The notes beneath the pieces are model-generated. The model saw nothing but the letters and a program-made list of their open reading frames with translations, did no database searches and was not told the origin of the DNA. Shown piece by piece: positions 15,484 through 24,253 of a DNA stretch of 64,000 nt. Both the position numbers and the translations under genes were made by a program. The stretch spans positions 62,001-126,000 of the forward strand of contig NZ_VSFF01000011.1 in NCBI RefSeq assembly GCF_008085905.1. The letters are read 5' to 3'. Source of the DNA: Actinomadura syzygii (lineage in GTDB: Bacteria > Actinomycetota > Actinomycetes > Streptosporangiales > Streptosporangiaceae). The first letter of the stretch is position 1; the number at the start of each line of letters is the position of its first letter.

Positions 15484-15489
15484 AGCGTA
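15484..15489 (-). promoter_or_regulatory. -10 element TACGCT of aroF leader transcript
   Basis: TACGCT on the minus strand ends six bases before the leader-peptide ATG, placing transcription start at about that codon. Confidence 0.5.
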
Positions 15490-15565
15490 GCCGAAGTCGC
15501 GGCGTGCGTCGGGAGCCCACCCCGAATATGGCTCAGCTCACGCCGGATGGCAGGATGGCCGCGTC

Positions 15566-16189
15566 ATGTCCCACCCCGATCGGTCCACGCCGACGCCACG
15601 CGAGCTGCCGCCCGGCCAGTACGTCCCCCGGGGCTGGCCCGTCCTGCACTACGGGCCGGTGCCGAAGTTCCGGCCCAAGGACTGGGACTTCCGCGTCTTC
15701 GGCGCGACGGAGTCCGGCGAGCAGCACCGCTGGACGTGGGACGAGTTCGACGCCCTCCCGAAGGCGTCCGCCGTCGCCGACTTCCACTGCGTCACGAAGT
15801 TCACCATCCCGGACAACGAGTGGGAGGGCGTCCCGTGCTCGGCGGTCGTCGAGCTGGCCCCGCCCGCCCCGGACGTGACGCACGTGATGGTCTGGGCCGA
15901 GTACGGCTACAGCGCCAACATCCGGCTGATCGACTTCCTCGCCGACGGGACGATGTTCGCCACCCACCGCGACGGCGAGCGGCTCAGCCCCGACCACGGG
16001 TTCCCGCTGCGCGTCGTCGTCCCGCACCTGTACGCGTGGAAGAGCGTGAAGTGGGTCCGGGGCGTCGAGTACCTGGTCAGGGACCGGCGCGGCTTCTGGG
16101 AGGAGCGCGGCTACCACAACGTGGCCGACCCCTGGCGGGAGCAGCGCTACTCCTACCAGGAGGACGAGGGCGAGTCGCCGCCGCTGTGA
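15566..16189 (+). CDS. Sulfite oxidase-like molybdopterin-dependent oxidoreductase
   Basis: A 207-residue protein of the sulfite oxidase / MsrP (YedY) molybdopterin domain family, with only the Mo-cofactor domain. The probable Mo-ligating cysteine is Cys75 in DFHCVTKFTIPDNEW. Supporting segments are GPVPKFRPKDWDFRVFG near the N terminus, AEYGYSANIRLIDFL and HGFPLRVVVPHLYAWKSVKWVRGVEYL near the cofactor phosphate site. No twin-arginine signal or heme domain is seen, so it is probably cytosolic. The electron partner and substrate are unknown; a sulfoxide-type substrate is plausible by family only. It is divergent from the aroF leader. Confidence 0.9.
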   Translation: MSHPDRSTPTPRELPPGQYVPRGWPVLHYGPVPKFRPKDWDFRVFGATESGEQHRWTWDEFDALPKASAVADFHCVTKFTIPDNEWEGVPCSAVVELAPPAPDVTHVMVWAEYGYSANIRLIDFLADGTMFATHRDGERLSPDHGFPLRVVVPHLYAWKSVKWVRGVEYLVRDRRGFWEERGYHNVADPWREQRYSYQEDEGESPPL

Positions 16190-16283
16190 CGGCCGTCCCG
16201 GATCGCGCGCGCCTTGGGCGTATGCGACACATCCGAGACCTTCGTAAATGGCCAACAGACGCGCCCGCGCGGACGACAGGCGT

Positions 16284-16289
16284 TACCGT
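16284..16289 (+). promoter_or_regulatory. -10 element TACCGT before LytS-type kinase
   Basis: TACCGT ends eight bases before the ATG at 16298, and no ribosome site precedes it, suggesting a leaderless transcript. Confidence 0.4.
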
Positions 16290-16297
16290 ACGTTGTC

Positions 16298-17818
16298 ATG
16301 TTCCTACCGTCCGTCGCGGACGTCGTGGCGTGCGCCGCCGCCTCCGGCGCCACCGCGGGAGCGTGCGCGCTGCGCGGGCGGCTGTCCCGGCGGGTGCGGC
16401 CGTCCCGGCCGGCCCGGTGGTCGCCGGCGCGGTGGTCGCCGCCCCCGGCCGTGCCGTGGCCGCGCCGGGGGCCGTTCCGGGCGCGCCTCCCGTGCCGCCG
16501 GGCCCGGCCGCCGCTGCCGCCCGCGCGGCGCCCGCCGACGCGCGGCGCGCTGTCCGGCGGCCTGCCCGGTGCTCCGTCCGGCCGGGCCGAGCCCGCCGCG
16601 TTCGCGAGCCTGCACCTGCTGTCGCGCGCGTCCCCGGCCCTGCGCGCCGGGCTGACCGAGGACGCGGCGCGCAAGGCCGCCCGCCCGCTGCGCGCCCTGC
16701 TCGGCGCCGAGGCCGTCGCGCTGGTCGGCGTCCTGCCGCCGGACGACGCGCACGACCCCGACGGCCTTGACGACCCCGACGACCTCGACGGGGACGCCGA
16801 GCCGGGCCGGGTCCGCGCCGCGCCCCGGCTGCTCGCGTGGGACGGCGCGGCCCGCGGCGCGCACGCGGCGGACGCCGTCCGGCACGCCCTGCCGGTGCTC
16901 GCCACCGGCCGCCCGCGGGTGATCGCCCCGGAGCTGCTCGGCTGCCCGAACCCGCGCTGCCCGGCGCGGGTCGCGATGGTCGCCCCGCTCACCGTCGAGG
17001 GACGGGTCGAGGGCGCGCTCACCGCCTACTGGCGGAACGCGTCGACCGCGCGGGTCCGGGCGGTCGGCGAGGCGGCCCGGCTGGTCACCGGCCAGCTGGA
17101 GCTCGCCGGGCTGGACGGCGCCCGGCTCCGGCTCGCCGAGGCCGAGATGCGGGCGCTGCGCGCGCAGATCTCCCCGCACTTCGTCTACAACTCGCTGACC
17201 ACGATCGCCTCGTTCGTCCGCACCGACCCGGGGCGCGCCCGCGAGCTGCTGCTCGACTTCGCCGACTTCGCCCGCTACTCGTTCCGCGACCCGCGCGACT
17301 TCACCACGCTCGCCGACGAGCTGCGCTCCATCGACCGCTACCTGCTGCTGGAGCGGGCGAGGTTCGGCGACCGGCTGCGGTTCCGGGTGGACGTCGCGCC
17401 CGAGGTGCTGCCCGTCGCGGTGCCGTTCCTCGCGCTCCAGCCGCTGGTCGAGAACGCCGTCCGGCACGGCATGGCGGGCCGCGCCGGCGCCTTCCACGTC
17501 TCGATCATCGCGCGCGACTCCGGCGCCGAGGCCGCGATCAGCGTCGAGGACGACGGCGTCGGCATGGACCCCGAGCGCCTCCAGGAGATCCTTTCCGCGC
17601 CGCTCGGCGGGCCCGGACCGACCGGCTGGGGGAGCGTCGCGACCCGCGCGCGGCGGCGCGACGGGGGCGGCGCGGGCATCGGGCTCGCCAACGTCGACGA
17701 GCGGCTGCGACAGGTCTACGGGGACGAGTACGGGCTCACCGTCGAGACCGCGCTCGGCGCCGGGACCAAGGTAAATTTACGCGTCCCGAAGTACCGTCCA
17801 GGAGTGTTTCCGGACTGA
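16298..17818 (+). CDS. LytS-family sensor histidine kinase
   Basis: A 506-residue sensor kinase. A short hydrophobic N-terminal segment (FLPSVADVVACAAASGATAGACAL) is followed by an unusually Arg/Pro-rich stretch (about 27-90) and a GAF-like region (about 100-285) containing CPNPRCPARVAMVAPL. The His_kinase domain has His294 in QISPHFVYNSLTTIASFVR. The ATPase domain has PLVENAVRHG (N box) and EDDGVGM (G1). LytS-type kinases pair with LytTR regulators, and such a gene follows directly. The ATG gives MFLPSVADVV; the usual ribosome site is missing. The pair sits immediately upstream of a sodium:solute symporter, its likely target, by analogy with BtsSR and YpdAB of E. coli. Confidence 0.9.
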   Translation: MFLPSVADVVACAAASGATAGACALRGRLSRRVRPSRPARWSPARWSPPPAVPWPRRGPFRARLPCRRARPPLPPARRPPTRGALSGGLPGAPSGRAEPAAFASLHLLSRASPALRAGLTEDAARKAARPLRALLGAEAVALVGVLPPDDAHDPDGLDDPDDLDGDAEPGRVRAAPRLLAWDGAARGAHAADAVRHALPVLATGRPRVIAPELLGCPNPRCPARVAMVAPLTVEGRVEGALTAYWRNASTARVRAVGEAARLVTGQLELAGLDGARLRLAEAEMRALRAQISPHFVYNSLTTIASFVRTDPGRARELLLDFADFARYSFRDPRDFTTLADELRSIDRYLLLERARFGDRLRFRVDVAPEVLPVAVPFLALQPLVENAVRHGMAGRAGAFHVSIIARDSGAEAAISVEDDGVGMDPERLQEILSAPLGGPGPTGWGSVATRARRRDGGGAGIGLANVDERLRQVYGDEYGLTVETALGAGTKVNLRVPKYRPGVFPD

Positions 17819-17893
17819 CGAGCGCCCCTCCGCACGGCACTCACTTTTCGGAACCGATTGCGGACAGACGGTAATCGCGGCAAAGTCGCCCTC

Positions 17894-18745
17894 ATGCTGC
17901 ACGTCCTGGCCGTCGACGACGAACGCCCCGCGCTGGAGGAACTGACCTACCTGCTCCGCCAGGATCCGCGGGTCGGACGGGTCGGCTGCGCGGGGGACGC
18001 CTCGTCCGCGCTGCGCGATCTGAGCCGGATGCTGGTCGACGGCGAGCGCCTCGACGCCGTCTTCATGGACATCCGCATGCCCGGCCTCGACGGGCTCGAC
18101 TTCACCCGCCTCCTCACCGGCTTCGCCGCGCCGCCGAACGTCGTCTTCGTGACCGCGCACGACGACTGCGCCGTCACCGCGTTCGAGCTGGGGGCGCTCG
18201 ACTACCTGCTGAAGCCCGTCCGGCCGGAGCGGCTCGCCGAGTCCGTCCGGCGGGTGGCGGGGGCCGTCGAACGGGCCGGTCCGCGCGGCGGGGACGCGCG
18301 CGATCCGGAGGACGAGATGATCCCCGTCGAGCTGGGCGGCCGTACCCGGCTCGTGTCCCGGCGCGCGGTCACGCACGTCGAGGCGCAGGGCGACTACGTC
18401 CGGCTGCACACGGCGGACGGCGGGTACCTCGTCCGGATGCCGCTGTCGGCGCTGACCAAGCGGTGGGAGGCGGCCGGGTTCATCCGCATCCACCGGAGCA
18501 CGCTGGTCGCGTCCGCGCACATCACCGAGGTGCGGTTCGACGGGGGCCGCGCCGCCGTCCAGATCGGGGACGAGCTGCTCCAGGTCAGCCGCCGGCACAC
18601 CCGCGAGGTGCGGGACCGGCTCGTCCGCAAGTTCCACCACCCGGACGCCGCGGACGGCGGGACCCGCGGCGGCGAGAACGGTGCTGGCGAGAACAGGGGC
18701 GGCGGGAACGGTGCCGCCGGGAACGGAGGCGGTGAGCGGCGATGA
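17894..18745 (+). CDS. LytTR-family response regulator
   Basis: A 283-residue regulator. The receiver domain (1-120) has the DDE acidic pocket, phospho-acceptor Asp59 in VFMDIRMPG and Lys in YLLKPV. The LytTR DNA-binding domain (about 140-240) shows the typical VTHVEAQGDYVRLHT and GFIRIHRSTLV segments. A low-complexity Gly/Asn/Glu tail (about 255-283) is encoded by imperfect GGCGGGAACGG-like repeats. The ATG at 17894 matches the family N terminus (MLHVLAVDDE); an upstream in-frame TTG at 17858 is less likely. The stop overlaps the next gene's ATG (ATGA). Confidence 0.92.
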   Translation: MLHVLAVDDERPALEELTYLLRQDPRVGRVGCAGDASSALRDLSRMLVDGERLDAVFMDIRMPGLDGLDFTRLLTGFAAPPNVVFVTAHDDCAVTAFELGALDYLLKPVRPERLAESVRRVAGAVERAGPRGGDARDPEDEMIPVELGGRTRLVSRRAVTHVEAQGDYVRLHTADGGYLVRMPLSALTKRWEAAGFIRIHRSTLVASAHITEVRFDGGRAAVQIGDELLQVSRRHTREVRDRLVRKFHHPDAADGGTRGGENGAGENRGGGNGAAGNGGGERR

Positions 18746-19227
18746 CCGGCGACCAGCGGGCGGCGCGCACCGCGACGGCCGCGCCGCGCGAGCGCAGGCC
18801 GTCCGGCGGGCCCGGCCCCGATCCGTCCGGCCCTGATCCGTCCGGCGCCGACCGGTCCGGCGCCGACCCGGACGACTCCGGGGGCGAGCCGCCGGATCCC
18901 GACCCGCCCCATCCCGTCCCGGGCCCCGCCGAGGCGCGGGCGCTGATCCGCGTCCAGCTCGGCATCGCGCTGCGGACCGGCGCGGTCGTCCTCGCCGCCG
19001 TGGCGGGGCTGCCCGCGCTGCTCGCGCTGGTCCCGGCGCTGGCACGGGTCCGGGCGGACGGCGTGCCGGTGTGGTGGACCGTCCTCGCGGCGGGCCTCCA
19101 GCCCCTCTGGGTGGTCACCGCCCTCTGGCAGCTGAAGCGCGCCGAACGCGCCGAACGCGCCGCCATCGCCCCTGCCGTCGCACCTTCGCGCGGGTCGGCC
19201 GAGCGCGGGGAGGCGGGGCGGCGGTGA
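18742..19227 (+). CDS. Small membrane protein paired with sodium:solute symporter (DUF485-like)
   Basis: A 161-residue protein. Residues 1-60 are Pro/Asp/Gly-rich with repeated DPSGPDPSGAD elements and are probably disordered and cytosolic. Two hydrophobic helices follow (about 75-98, AVVLAAVAGLPALLALV, and 108-128, WTVLAAGLQPLWVVTALWQL) and a basic tail. Position and topology fit the small DUF485-type subunits encoded before acetate/pyruvate symporters. It overlaps both neighbours by four bases, so the three products are translationally coupled. The name rests on context more than sequence. Confidence 0.75.
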   Translation: MTGDQRAARTATAAPRERRPSGGPGPDPSGPDPSGADRSGADPDDSGGEPPDPDPPHPVPGPAEARALIRVQLGIALRTGAVVLAAVAGLPALLALVPALARVRADGVPVWWTVLAAGLQPLWVVTALWQLKRAERAERAAIAPAVAPSRGSAERGEAGRR

Positions 19228-20942
19228 CCGGGGTCGCCGCCGCGGCGGCGCCGGTCGCGCTGCTCGCGGCGCTCGGGCTGACCGCCGCGCTCGGCGCGCG
19301 GGGCCGCCGCCGGGCCCGCACCGCCGCCGACTTCCTCGTCGCGTCCCGCGGCGTCACCCCGTGGTGGAACGCGTCGGCGGTGAGCGGGGAGTACCTGTCC
19401 GCCGCCGCCTACCTCGGCGCCGCCGGGCTCGTCCTCGCCTACGGCGCCGACATGCTGTGGCTGCCCGTCGCCGCGACCGCCGCGTACGTGCTGCTGCTCG
19501 CGTTCGTCACGGCGCCGCTGCGCCGGTCCGGCGCCTACACCGTGTCGGACTTCGCGGAATGGCGGCTCGGGTCCCGGGCCGTCCGGCGGATCGTCACCGG
19601 CTGCGTCTGCTGCGTCGGCTGGTTCTACCTGCTGCCGCAGTTCCAGGGCGCGGCCCTCACGCTGCGGGTGCTGACCGGCGCGCCCGGCTGGGCGGGCCCC
19701 GCCGTGGTCGTCGCGGTCGCGGTGGTCCTCGTCGCCTCGGGGGGGATGCGGAGCATCACCGCCGTGCAGGCCGTCCAGTTCTGGGTGAAGATCGTCGCGG
19801 TCGCGGTGCCCGCGGTGGCGCTCGCCGCGATGTGGCGGCTGGACGGCGCCCCCGACCCGCTCGACGGGGCGCCGCCGCGCTTCGAGCACGTCACGCGGGT
19901 GCGCGTCGCCGCCGACGCCGACGTCACGGTGCCCGCCGCAGTGACCGTCACCGCGCGCGGAAGCGTCGACGGCGCCCCCCGCGACGGCGGCCCGGTGCCG
20001 CTCGCGCCGGGACGGCACCGCGTCGGCGGCGGCACCGAGATCGTCTTCCCGGCGGGCGCCGCGGCGCCGCACGCGGAGCGGCTCCCCGTCCAGGACGGCG
20101 CCACCTGGTCCACGCCGTTCGCGCGCGGCGAGGAGCACGGCCTCTTCCGCACCTACTCGGCGCTGCTCGGCATCCTCCTCGGCACGATGGGGCTGCCGCA
20201 CACCCTGATGCGCTTCTACACGAGCACCTGCGGGGCCGCCGCCCGGCGCACCGCCGCGTTCGTGCCCGTCCTGCTCACGCTGTTCTCCGTGTTCCCCGTC
20301 CTGTACGCGGCGCTCGGCCGCCTCTACGCGCCCGAGCTGCTGATGACCGGCGACACCGACGCGACCCTCCTCGCGCTGCCGCGGAGCATGCTGCCGGGAC
20401 CCGCGGGCGCGCTGCTCACCGGAATCGTCGCCGCCGGGGCGTTCGCCGCGTTCATCTCCACGTCCTGCGGGATCGTCGTCGCCCTCGCCGGGACGATCTC
20501 GCAGTGCTCCCGCCGCCGCAGCGGCGTCACGGCGTTCCGGGGCGGGATCGTCGTGGCGCTCGCCGTGCCGCTAGCGCTGCTGCCGCTCGCCGGGACGCAG
20601 GGCGCCGCGACGCTGGTCACGACCGCGCTCTGCGTGTCGGCGTGCTCGCTGTGCCCGCTGCTCGTCCTCGGCATCTGGTGGCGCGGGCTCACCGCCGCCG
20701 GGGCCGCCGCCGGGCTCCTCGCGGGCGGCGGGACGGCCGTCGCCGCCGGGCTCGTCCGCGTGCTCGGCGGCGCCTGGCCGGGCTGGGCGGGCGCCGTCCT
20801 CGGCGAGCCCGCGGTCGTCGCCGCGCCGCTGGCCTTCGCCGTCATGGTCGGCGTCTCGCTGCTGACCCGGGGCCGCGTCCCGCGCCGGGCCGGACGGGCG
20901 ATGATGCGGCTGCACCTGCCCGAGGACGCGCTCGCCCGCTGA
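19224..20942 (+). CDS. Sodium:solute symporter family permease (ActP/MctC-like)
   Basis: A 572-residue membrane protein with about 12-13 helices of the SSS family, which couples Na+ or H+ entry to uptake of organic solutes; monocarboxylates (acetate, pyruvate, propionate) are typical for this branch. Family segments include ADFLVASRGVTPWWNASAVSGEYLSAAAYLG (helices 1-2), GMRSITAVQAVQFWVKIVAV and GTMGLPHTLMRFYT. A long extracytoplasmic loop (about 215-300) lies between helices, as in actinobacterial acetate symporters. The GTG start is fixed by the GTGA overlap. LytS/LytTR genes upstream suggest induction by the transported acid. Confidence 0.9.
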   Translation: MTGVAAAAAPVALLAALGLTAALGARGRRRARTAADFLVASRGVTPWWNASAVSGEYLSAAAYLGAAGLVLAYGADMLWLPVAATAAYVLLLAFVTAPLRRSGAYTVSDFAEWRLGSRAVRRIVTGCVCCVGWFYLLPQFQGAALTLRVLTGAPGWAGPAVVVAVAVVLVASGGMRSITAVQAVQFWVKIVAVAVPAVALAAMWRLDGAPDPLDGAPPRFEHVTRVRVAADADVTVPAAVTVTARGSVDGAPRDGGPVPLAPGRHRVGGGTEIVFPAGAAAPHAERLPVQDGATWSTPFARGEEHGLFRTYSALLGILLGTMGLPHTLMRFYTSTCGAAARRTAAFVPVLLTLFSVFPVLYAALGRLYAPELLMTGDTDATLLALPRSMLPGPAGALLTGIVAAGAFAAFISTSCGIVVALAGTISQCSRRRSGVTAFRGGIVVALAVPLALLPLAGTQGAATLVTTALCVSACSLCPLLVLGIWWRGLTAAGAAAGLLAGGGTAVAAGLVRVLGGAWPGWAGAVLGEPAVVAAPLAFAVMVGVSLLTRGRVPRRAGRAMMRLHLPEDALAR

Positions 20943-21392
20943 CCGTCCGGCAGTCATCGAAAATCGTGCGACGCCCCGTGGTGGACCGTTCCCAACGACC
21001 GTTCGTCCCGTCCCGCCGACCGCTCGTCGCATGGCTACGCTACGCATATCTCTGACTACCAACCGCTTACCGAGGGCAGGGTTTTCGCAGTACGGAGCGG
21101 TGGCACCACACCTCTAGAGTTCTCAGTGGCGCCACAAGCGCACCGCCCCGGAGGGCGGGCGGCGGGACGAAGGGCCGGAAGGCCGCCGCTCCCGGCGCGA
21201 ACCTCCCACAAGAGCAAACCCGGAGATCCGGCCAACGCCAGTCGAAACGCCGGATCGTGCGTCGCTGGATCCCGTACCGGGGGGGTGGGATCCGGCGACC
21301 TGTGGCTCAGGCGTCGTCGGACAGTCGGGGGGTTGTCCGGCGGCGCCTGGGTCCGTTCTCGTCTGGACCCCCGCGCCCCGAACCCGGCGGGA
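20943..21392. other. 450-base convergent intergenic region without a gene
   Basis: It lies between the symporter and endonuclease IV genes, both ending here. It contains several inverted repeats: GGATCCC/GGGATCC (21267-21273 and 21287-21293) and the strong hairpin listed separately. I found no convincing coding frame or RNA family; its base composition is less extreme around 20950-21130. Confidence 0.5.
21308..21349. terminator. Strong hairpin, likely bidirectional terminator
   Basis: CAGGCGTCGTCGGACA and TGTCCGGCGGCGCCTG can pair over 16 bp with two G-U wobbles (plus strand) around a 10-base loop. It sits 44 bases beyond the endonuclease IV stop. No T-run follows, as is common in actinobacterial terminators. 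Confidence 0.6.
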
Positions 21393-22256
21393 TCACTGGT
21401 CGCGGAGGCGTTTCAGGGTCGCGACGTCCTTGCCGTGGGGCTCCGGCGCCCGGCCCGGCGTCTCGATCAGGAACGGGACGCCCGCCGTCGCCGGGTGGCG
21501 GAACAGCTCCCCGAACGCGGCCTCGCCGATGTGACCGGCGCCGATGTTCTCGTGGCGGTCCCGGCCCGAGGCGCAGGGGTCCTTCGAGTCGTTGGCGTGG
21601 ATCAGCTTGAGGCGTCCCTCGCCCACGGTGGCGACCAGCGCGTCGATCGTGTCCTTGACGCCGCCGGGCGCGGCCAGGTCGTGGCCCGCCGCGAAGGCGT
21701 GGCAGGTGTCGAAGCACACGCCGAGCTTCGGATGGTGCTCCAGCCGCTCGAAGAACGGGCCGAGCTCCTGGACCTTGGCGCAGAGCATGTTGTTCTGGCC
21801 CGCCATGGGTTCGAGGAGCAGGTCGGGGCCGTCGTCGGGGATCTCCTCCAGCAGCGGGAGGACGTGCTCGCGCACCTGGGCCATGGCCGCGTCGTAGGTC
21901 TGCGTCACCGACGAGCCGGTGTGGACGACGACCCCCCGCGCGCCGATCGCCCGCCCTCGCACGAGCGAGTGCCGGATGCTCGCGAGCGACTTCGCCAGCG
22001 TCTCGGGGTTCGGCGAGCCGACGTTGACCAGGTACGGCGTGTGCACGTACACGGGGACGTCGGCGCGGGCGCGGAGCTTCTCGTCCTCGGCGGGCCTGCC
22101 CGCGGGCTGCGCCCAGCCGCGCGGGTTGGCGACGAACACCTGGATCGCCTCGGCGCCGATGTCGGCCGCGTACTTCAGGCCGCCGGTCGCGAGGCCGCCC
22201 GCCACGGGCACGTGGCCCCCGACGGGGCTGGTGGGAGGGGCGATGGGTGAGGTCAT
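21393..22256 (-). CDS. nfo: Deoxyribonuclease IV (endonuclease IV)
   Basis: An apurinic/apyrimidinic endonuclease with three zinc ions that starts base excision repair. The 287-residue TIM barrel has the family metal ligands in context: VYVHTPYLVN (His), VVVHTGS (His), LLEPMAG (Glu), VCFDTCHAFAAG (Asp/His), HANDSKD (His/Asp), RHENIGAGHIG (His/Glu) and FLIETPG (Glu). Length is typical. The ATG at 22256 has no strong ribosome site; TAGGCT nine bases upstream suggests near-leaderless initiation. Confidence 0.94.
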   Translation of the reverse strand: MTSPIAPPTSPVGGHVPVAGGLATGGLKYAADIGAEAIQVFVANPRGWAQPAGRPAEDEKLRARADVPVYVHTPYLVNVGSPNPETLAKSLASIRHSLVRGRAIGARGVVVHTGSSVTQTYDAAMAQVREHVLPLLEEIPDDGPDLLLEPMAGQNNMLCAKVQELGPFFERLEHHPKLGVCFDTCHAFAAGHDLAAPGGVKDTIDALVATVGEGRLKLIHANDSKDPCASGRDRHENIGAGHIGEAAFGELFRHPATAGVPFLIETPGRAPEPHGKDVATLKRLRDQ

Positions 22257-22276
22257 GGCGGGTTCAGCCTATCCGC

Positions 22277-24217
22277 TCACGGCCCCCGCACGATCGTGAC
22301 CGTGGACCCGCGCGGGGCCTCGCCGTCGCGCGGCGACTGGAAGCGGACGTTGTCGCCGCCGAAGCCCGTCACGTTGACGCGGAAGCCGGAGTCTTCCAGG
22401 GCCTTCTTCGCGTCGTCGACGCGGCGGCCGGTCAGGTCGGGGACGGGGATGCTCTGCTCGCCCCCGTCGTCGTCGCAGCCCCACTGGATCGGGCCCGCGT
22501 CGACGAGGCAGTCGCGCTTGTTGACGACGAGCGTGACCTCGTCGCCCCGGGACACGCCCTCGCCCTCGGCCGGGTTCTGCTCGACCACGCTGTTCGACGG
22601 CTTCCCGTCGACCTTCTTCTTCTCGACCTTGACGTTCAGGCCCATCGAGCGGAGCCGGTTGGCGGCGGTGTCGCCGTCCTGGCCGATCAGGCCGGGCATC
22701 GACATGCCGGTGGACAGGATGATGCCGACCGGCTCGTCGGGGGAGCGGCGCTCGCCCGCGTCGGGGTCGGTGCCGATGACCCTGTCGCGTTCGACGGTCT
22801 GGGACGGAGTGCTGGTCGTCCGCCCGACCTTGAAGCCCTCGTCCTCCAGGGTCTGCTTCGCCTCGGGGAGGGACTTGCCCGACACGTCCGGCACCTTGCG
22901 GGGCGTGATGCCACGGGACGGTGTCAGCGTCACCGTCGCGCCACTGGCGACGCGGGACCCGGCGGCCGGGTCGGTCTTCACCACGTCGCCCTTGTGGACG
23001 CGGTCGTCGTACACGGCCTTCGCGGTGCGGACCTTCAGGCCGGAGCTCTCCAGCCGGTCGCGGGCGTCGGTGAGCTTCATCCCGACGATGGACCGCGGGA
23101 CGTGCTCGTACTGCCCGGACGTCTGGTACCACACCGCCCAGCCCAGGATGATCGCCGCGACGGTGCCGAGCGCGACCAGGACGTACCGGCCGGTCAGCGC
23201 GCCGATCGCGCGGTCGGCGCGGGTCCGCTCGGCGGCGGGGGCGTACTCGCGCGGCAGCGTGGCGGCGTCGAGGACGGCCGTGCGCCCGCCCGCCGGCGGG
23301 CCCATCGGCGGGGTCTCCAGCACGCTGGTCTCGGTGCGGGACGCCTCCTCGATCCGCCGGTCGATGTCGCGCGGCAGGCCGCCGAACACCTCGGCGACCT
23401 CGGCGAGGTACTGGTTGGCGTCCCGGGGGCGGCGGTCCGGGTCGTGGCTCGTCGCGTCCGTGACCAGCTCGTCGACCCGGAGCGGGATGCCGGGGACGAC
23501 GCTGGACGGCGCCGGGACCTTCTCGTTGACGTGCTGGAACGCGACGGCGAGCGGCGTGTCGCCCCGGTGCGGGAGCCGCCCGGTGAGCAGCTCGAACAGC
23601 ATCACCCCGGCCGCGTACACGTCGGAGCGGACGTCGGCGTCGCCGGTCATGACCTGCTCGGGGGCGAGGTAGCCGACCGTCCCGATGATCACGCCGGTCT
23701 TGGTCATCTTGCTCGCGGTCTCGGCCCGGGCGAGCCCGAAGTCGGCGACCTTGACCTGGCCGTCCTCGGTGATCAGGACGTTCTCGGGCTTGACGTCGCG
23801 GTGCACGAGCCCGGCCCGGTGCGCGGCGCCGAGCGCGGCGAGCACCGGCTGCATGATCTCCAGCGCGGCGCGCGGGCCGAGCCGGCCGAGCGAGCCGAGC
23901 GCGTCGCGGAGCGTGTGCCCGGCGACGTACTCCATCACGAGGAAGACGTGCTCGCCGTCGGTGCGCTGGTCGTAGACGGCGACGACGTTCGGGTGGGACA
24001 GCGCGGCGGCGGCCTTGGCCTCGCCGATGAAGCGGGCGACGAAGTCCTCGTCGGCGGCGAGCCCGGCGTGCATGATCTTGATCGCGACGACCCGGTCGAG
24101 CCGGATGTCGCGGGCCACGTAGACCGTCGCCATGCCGCCCCGCGCGACGCGGGACTCAATGCGGTAGCGCCCGTCGAGCACCCGCCCGACGAGGGGATCG
24201 GCACCCGTCGCGTCCAT
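22277..24217 (-). CDS. PASTA-domain serine/threonine protein kinase (PknB-like)
   Basis: A membrane-anchored Ser/Thr kinase sensing peptidoglycan fragments. The 646-residue product has an intact kinase domain: RGGMATVY glycine loop (26-33), Lys47 in VAIK, HRDVKPEN (139-146), DFG (159-161), activation-loop threonines in MTKTG (171-175) and APEQ. A Pro/Arg-rich juxtamembrane region, one helix (about 345-365, VLVALGTVAAIILGWAVWY) and four PASTA repeats (about 375-645) follow. A longer linker with CLVDAGPIQWGC precedes the fourth and could form a disulfide. It is near the DAHP synthase, Rv2175c-type and prenyl synthase genes, as in the mycobacterial pknL region, although PknL lacks PASTA domains. 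TAAACT seven bases before the ATG suggests a leaderless mRNA. Confidence 0.95.
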   Translation of the reverse strand: MDATGADPLVGRVLDGRYRIESRVARGGMATVYVARDIRLDRVVAIKIMHAGLAADEDFVARFIGEAKAAAALSHPNVVAVYDQRTDGEHVFLVMEYVAGHTLRDALGSLGRLGPRAALEIMQPVLAALGAAHRAGLVHRDVKPENVLITEDGQVKVADFGLARAETASKMTKTGVIIGTVGYLAPEQVMTGDADVRSDVYAAGVMLFELLTGRLPHRGDTPLAVAFQHVNEKVPAPSSVVPGIPLRVDELVTDATSHDPDRRPRDANQYLAEVAEVFGGLPRDIDRRIEEASRTETSVLETPPMGPPAGGRTAVLDAATLPREYAPAAERTRADRAIGALTGRYVLVALGTVAAIILGWAVWYQTSGQYEHVPRSIVGMKLTDARDRLESSGLKVRTAKAVYDDRVHKGDVVKTDPAAGSRVASGATVTLTPSRGITPRKVPDVSGKSLPEAKQTLEDEGFKVGRTTSTPSQTVERDRVIGTDPDAGERRSPDEPVGIILSTGMSMPGLIGQDGDTAANRLRSMGLNVKVEKKKVDGKPSNSVVEQNPAEGEGVSRGDEVTLVVNKRDCLVDAGPIQWGCDDDGGEQSIPVPDLTGRRVDDAKKALEDSGFRVNVTGFGGDNVRFQSPRDGEAPRGSTVTIVRGP

Positions 24218-24224
24218 CGGTGCG

Positions 24225-24230
24225 AGTTTA
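24225..24230 (-). promoter_or_regulatory. -10 element TAAACT of the PASTA kinase gene
   Basis: TAAACT on the minus strand ends seven bases before the ATG at 24217, consistent with a leaderless message. Confidence 0.5.
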
Positions 24231-24253
24231 CGGCCCGGTCAGACGTGGTCTCA

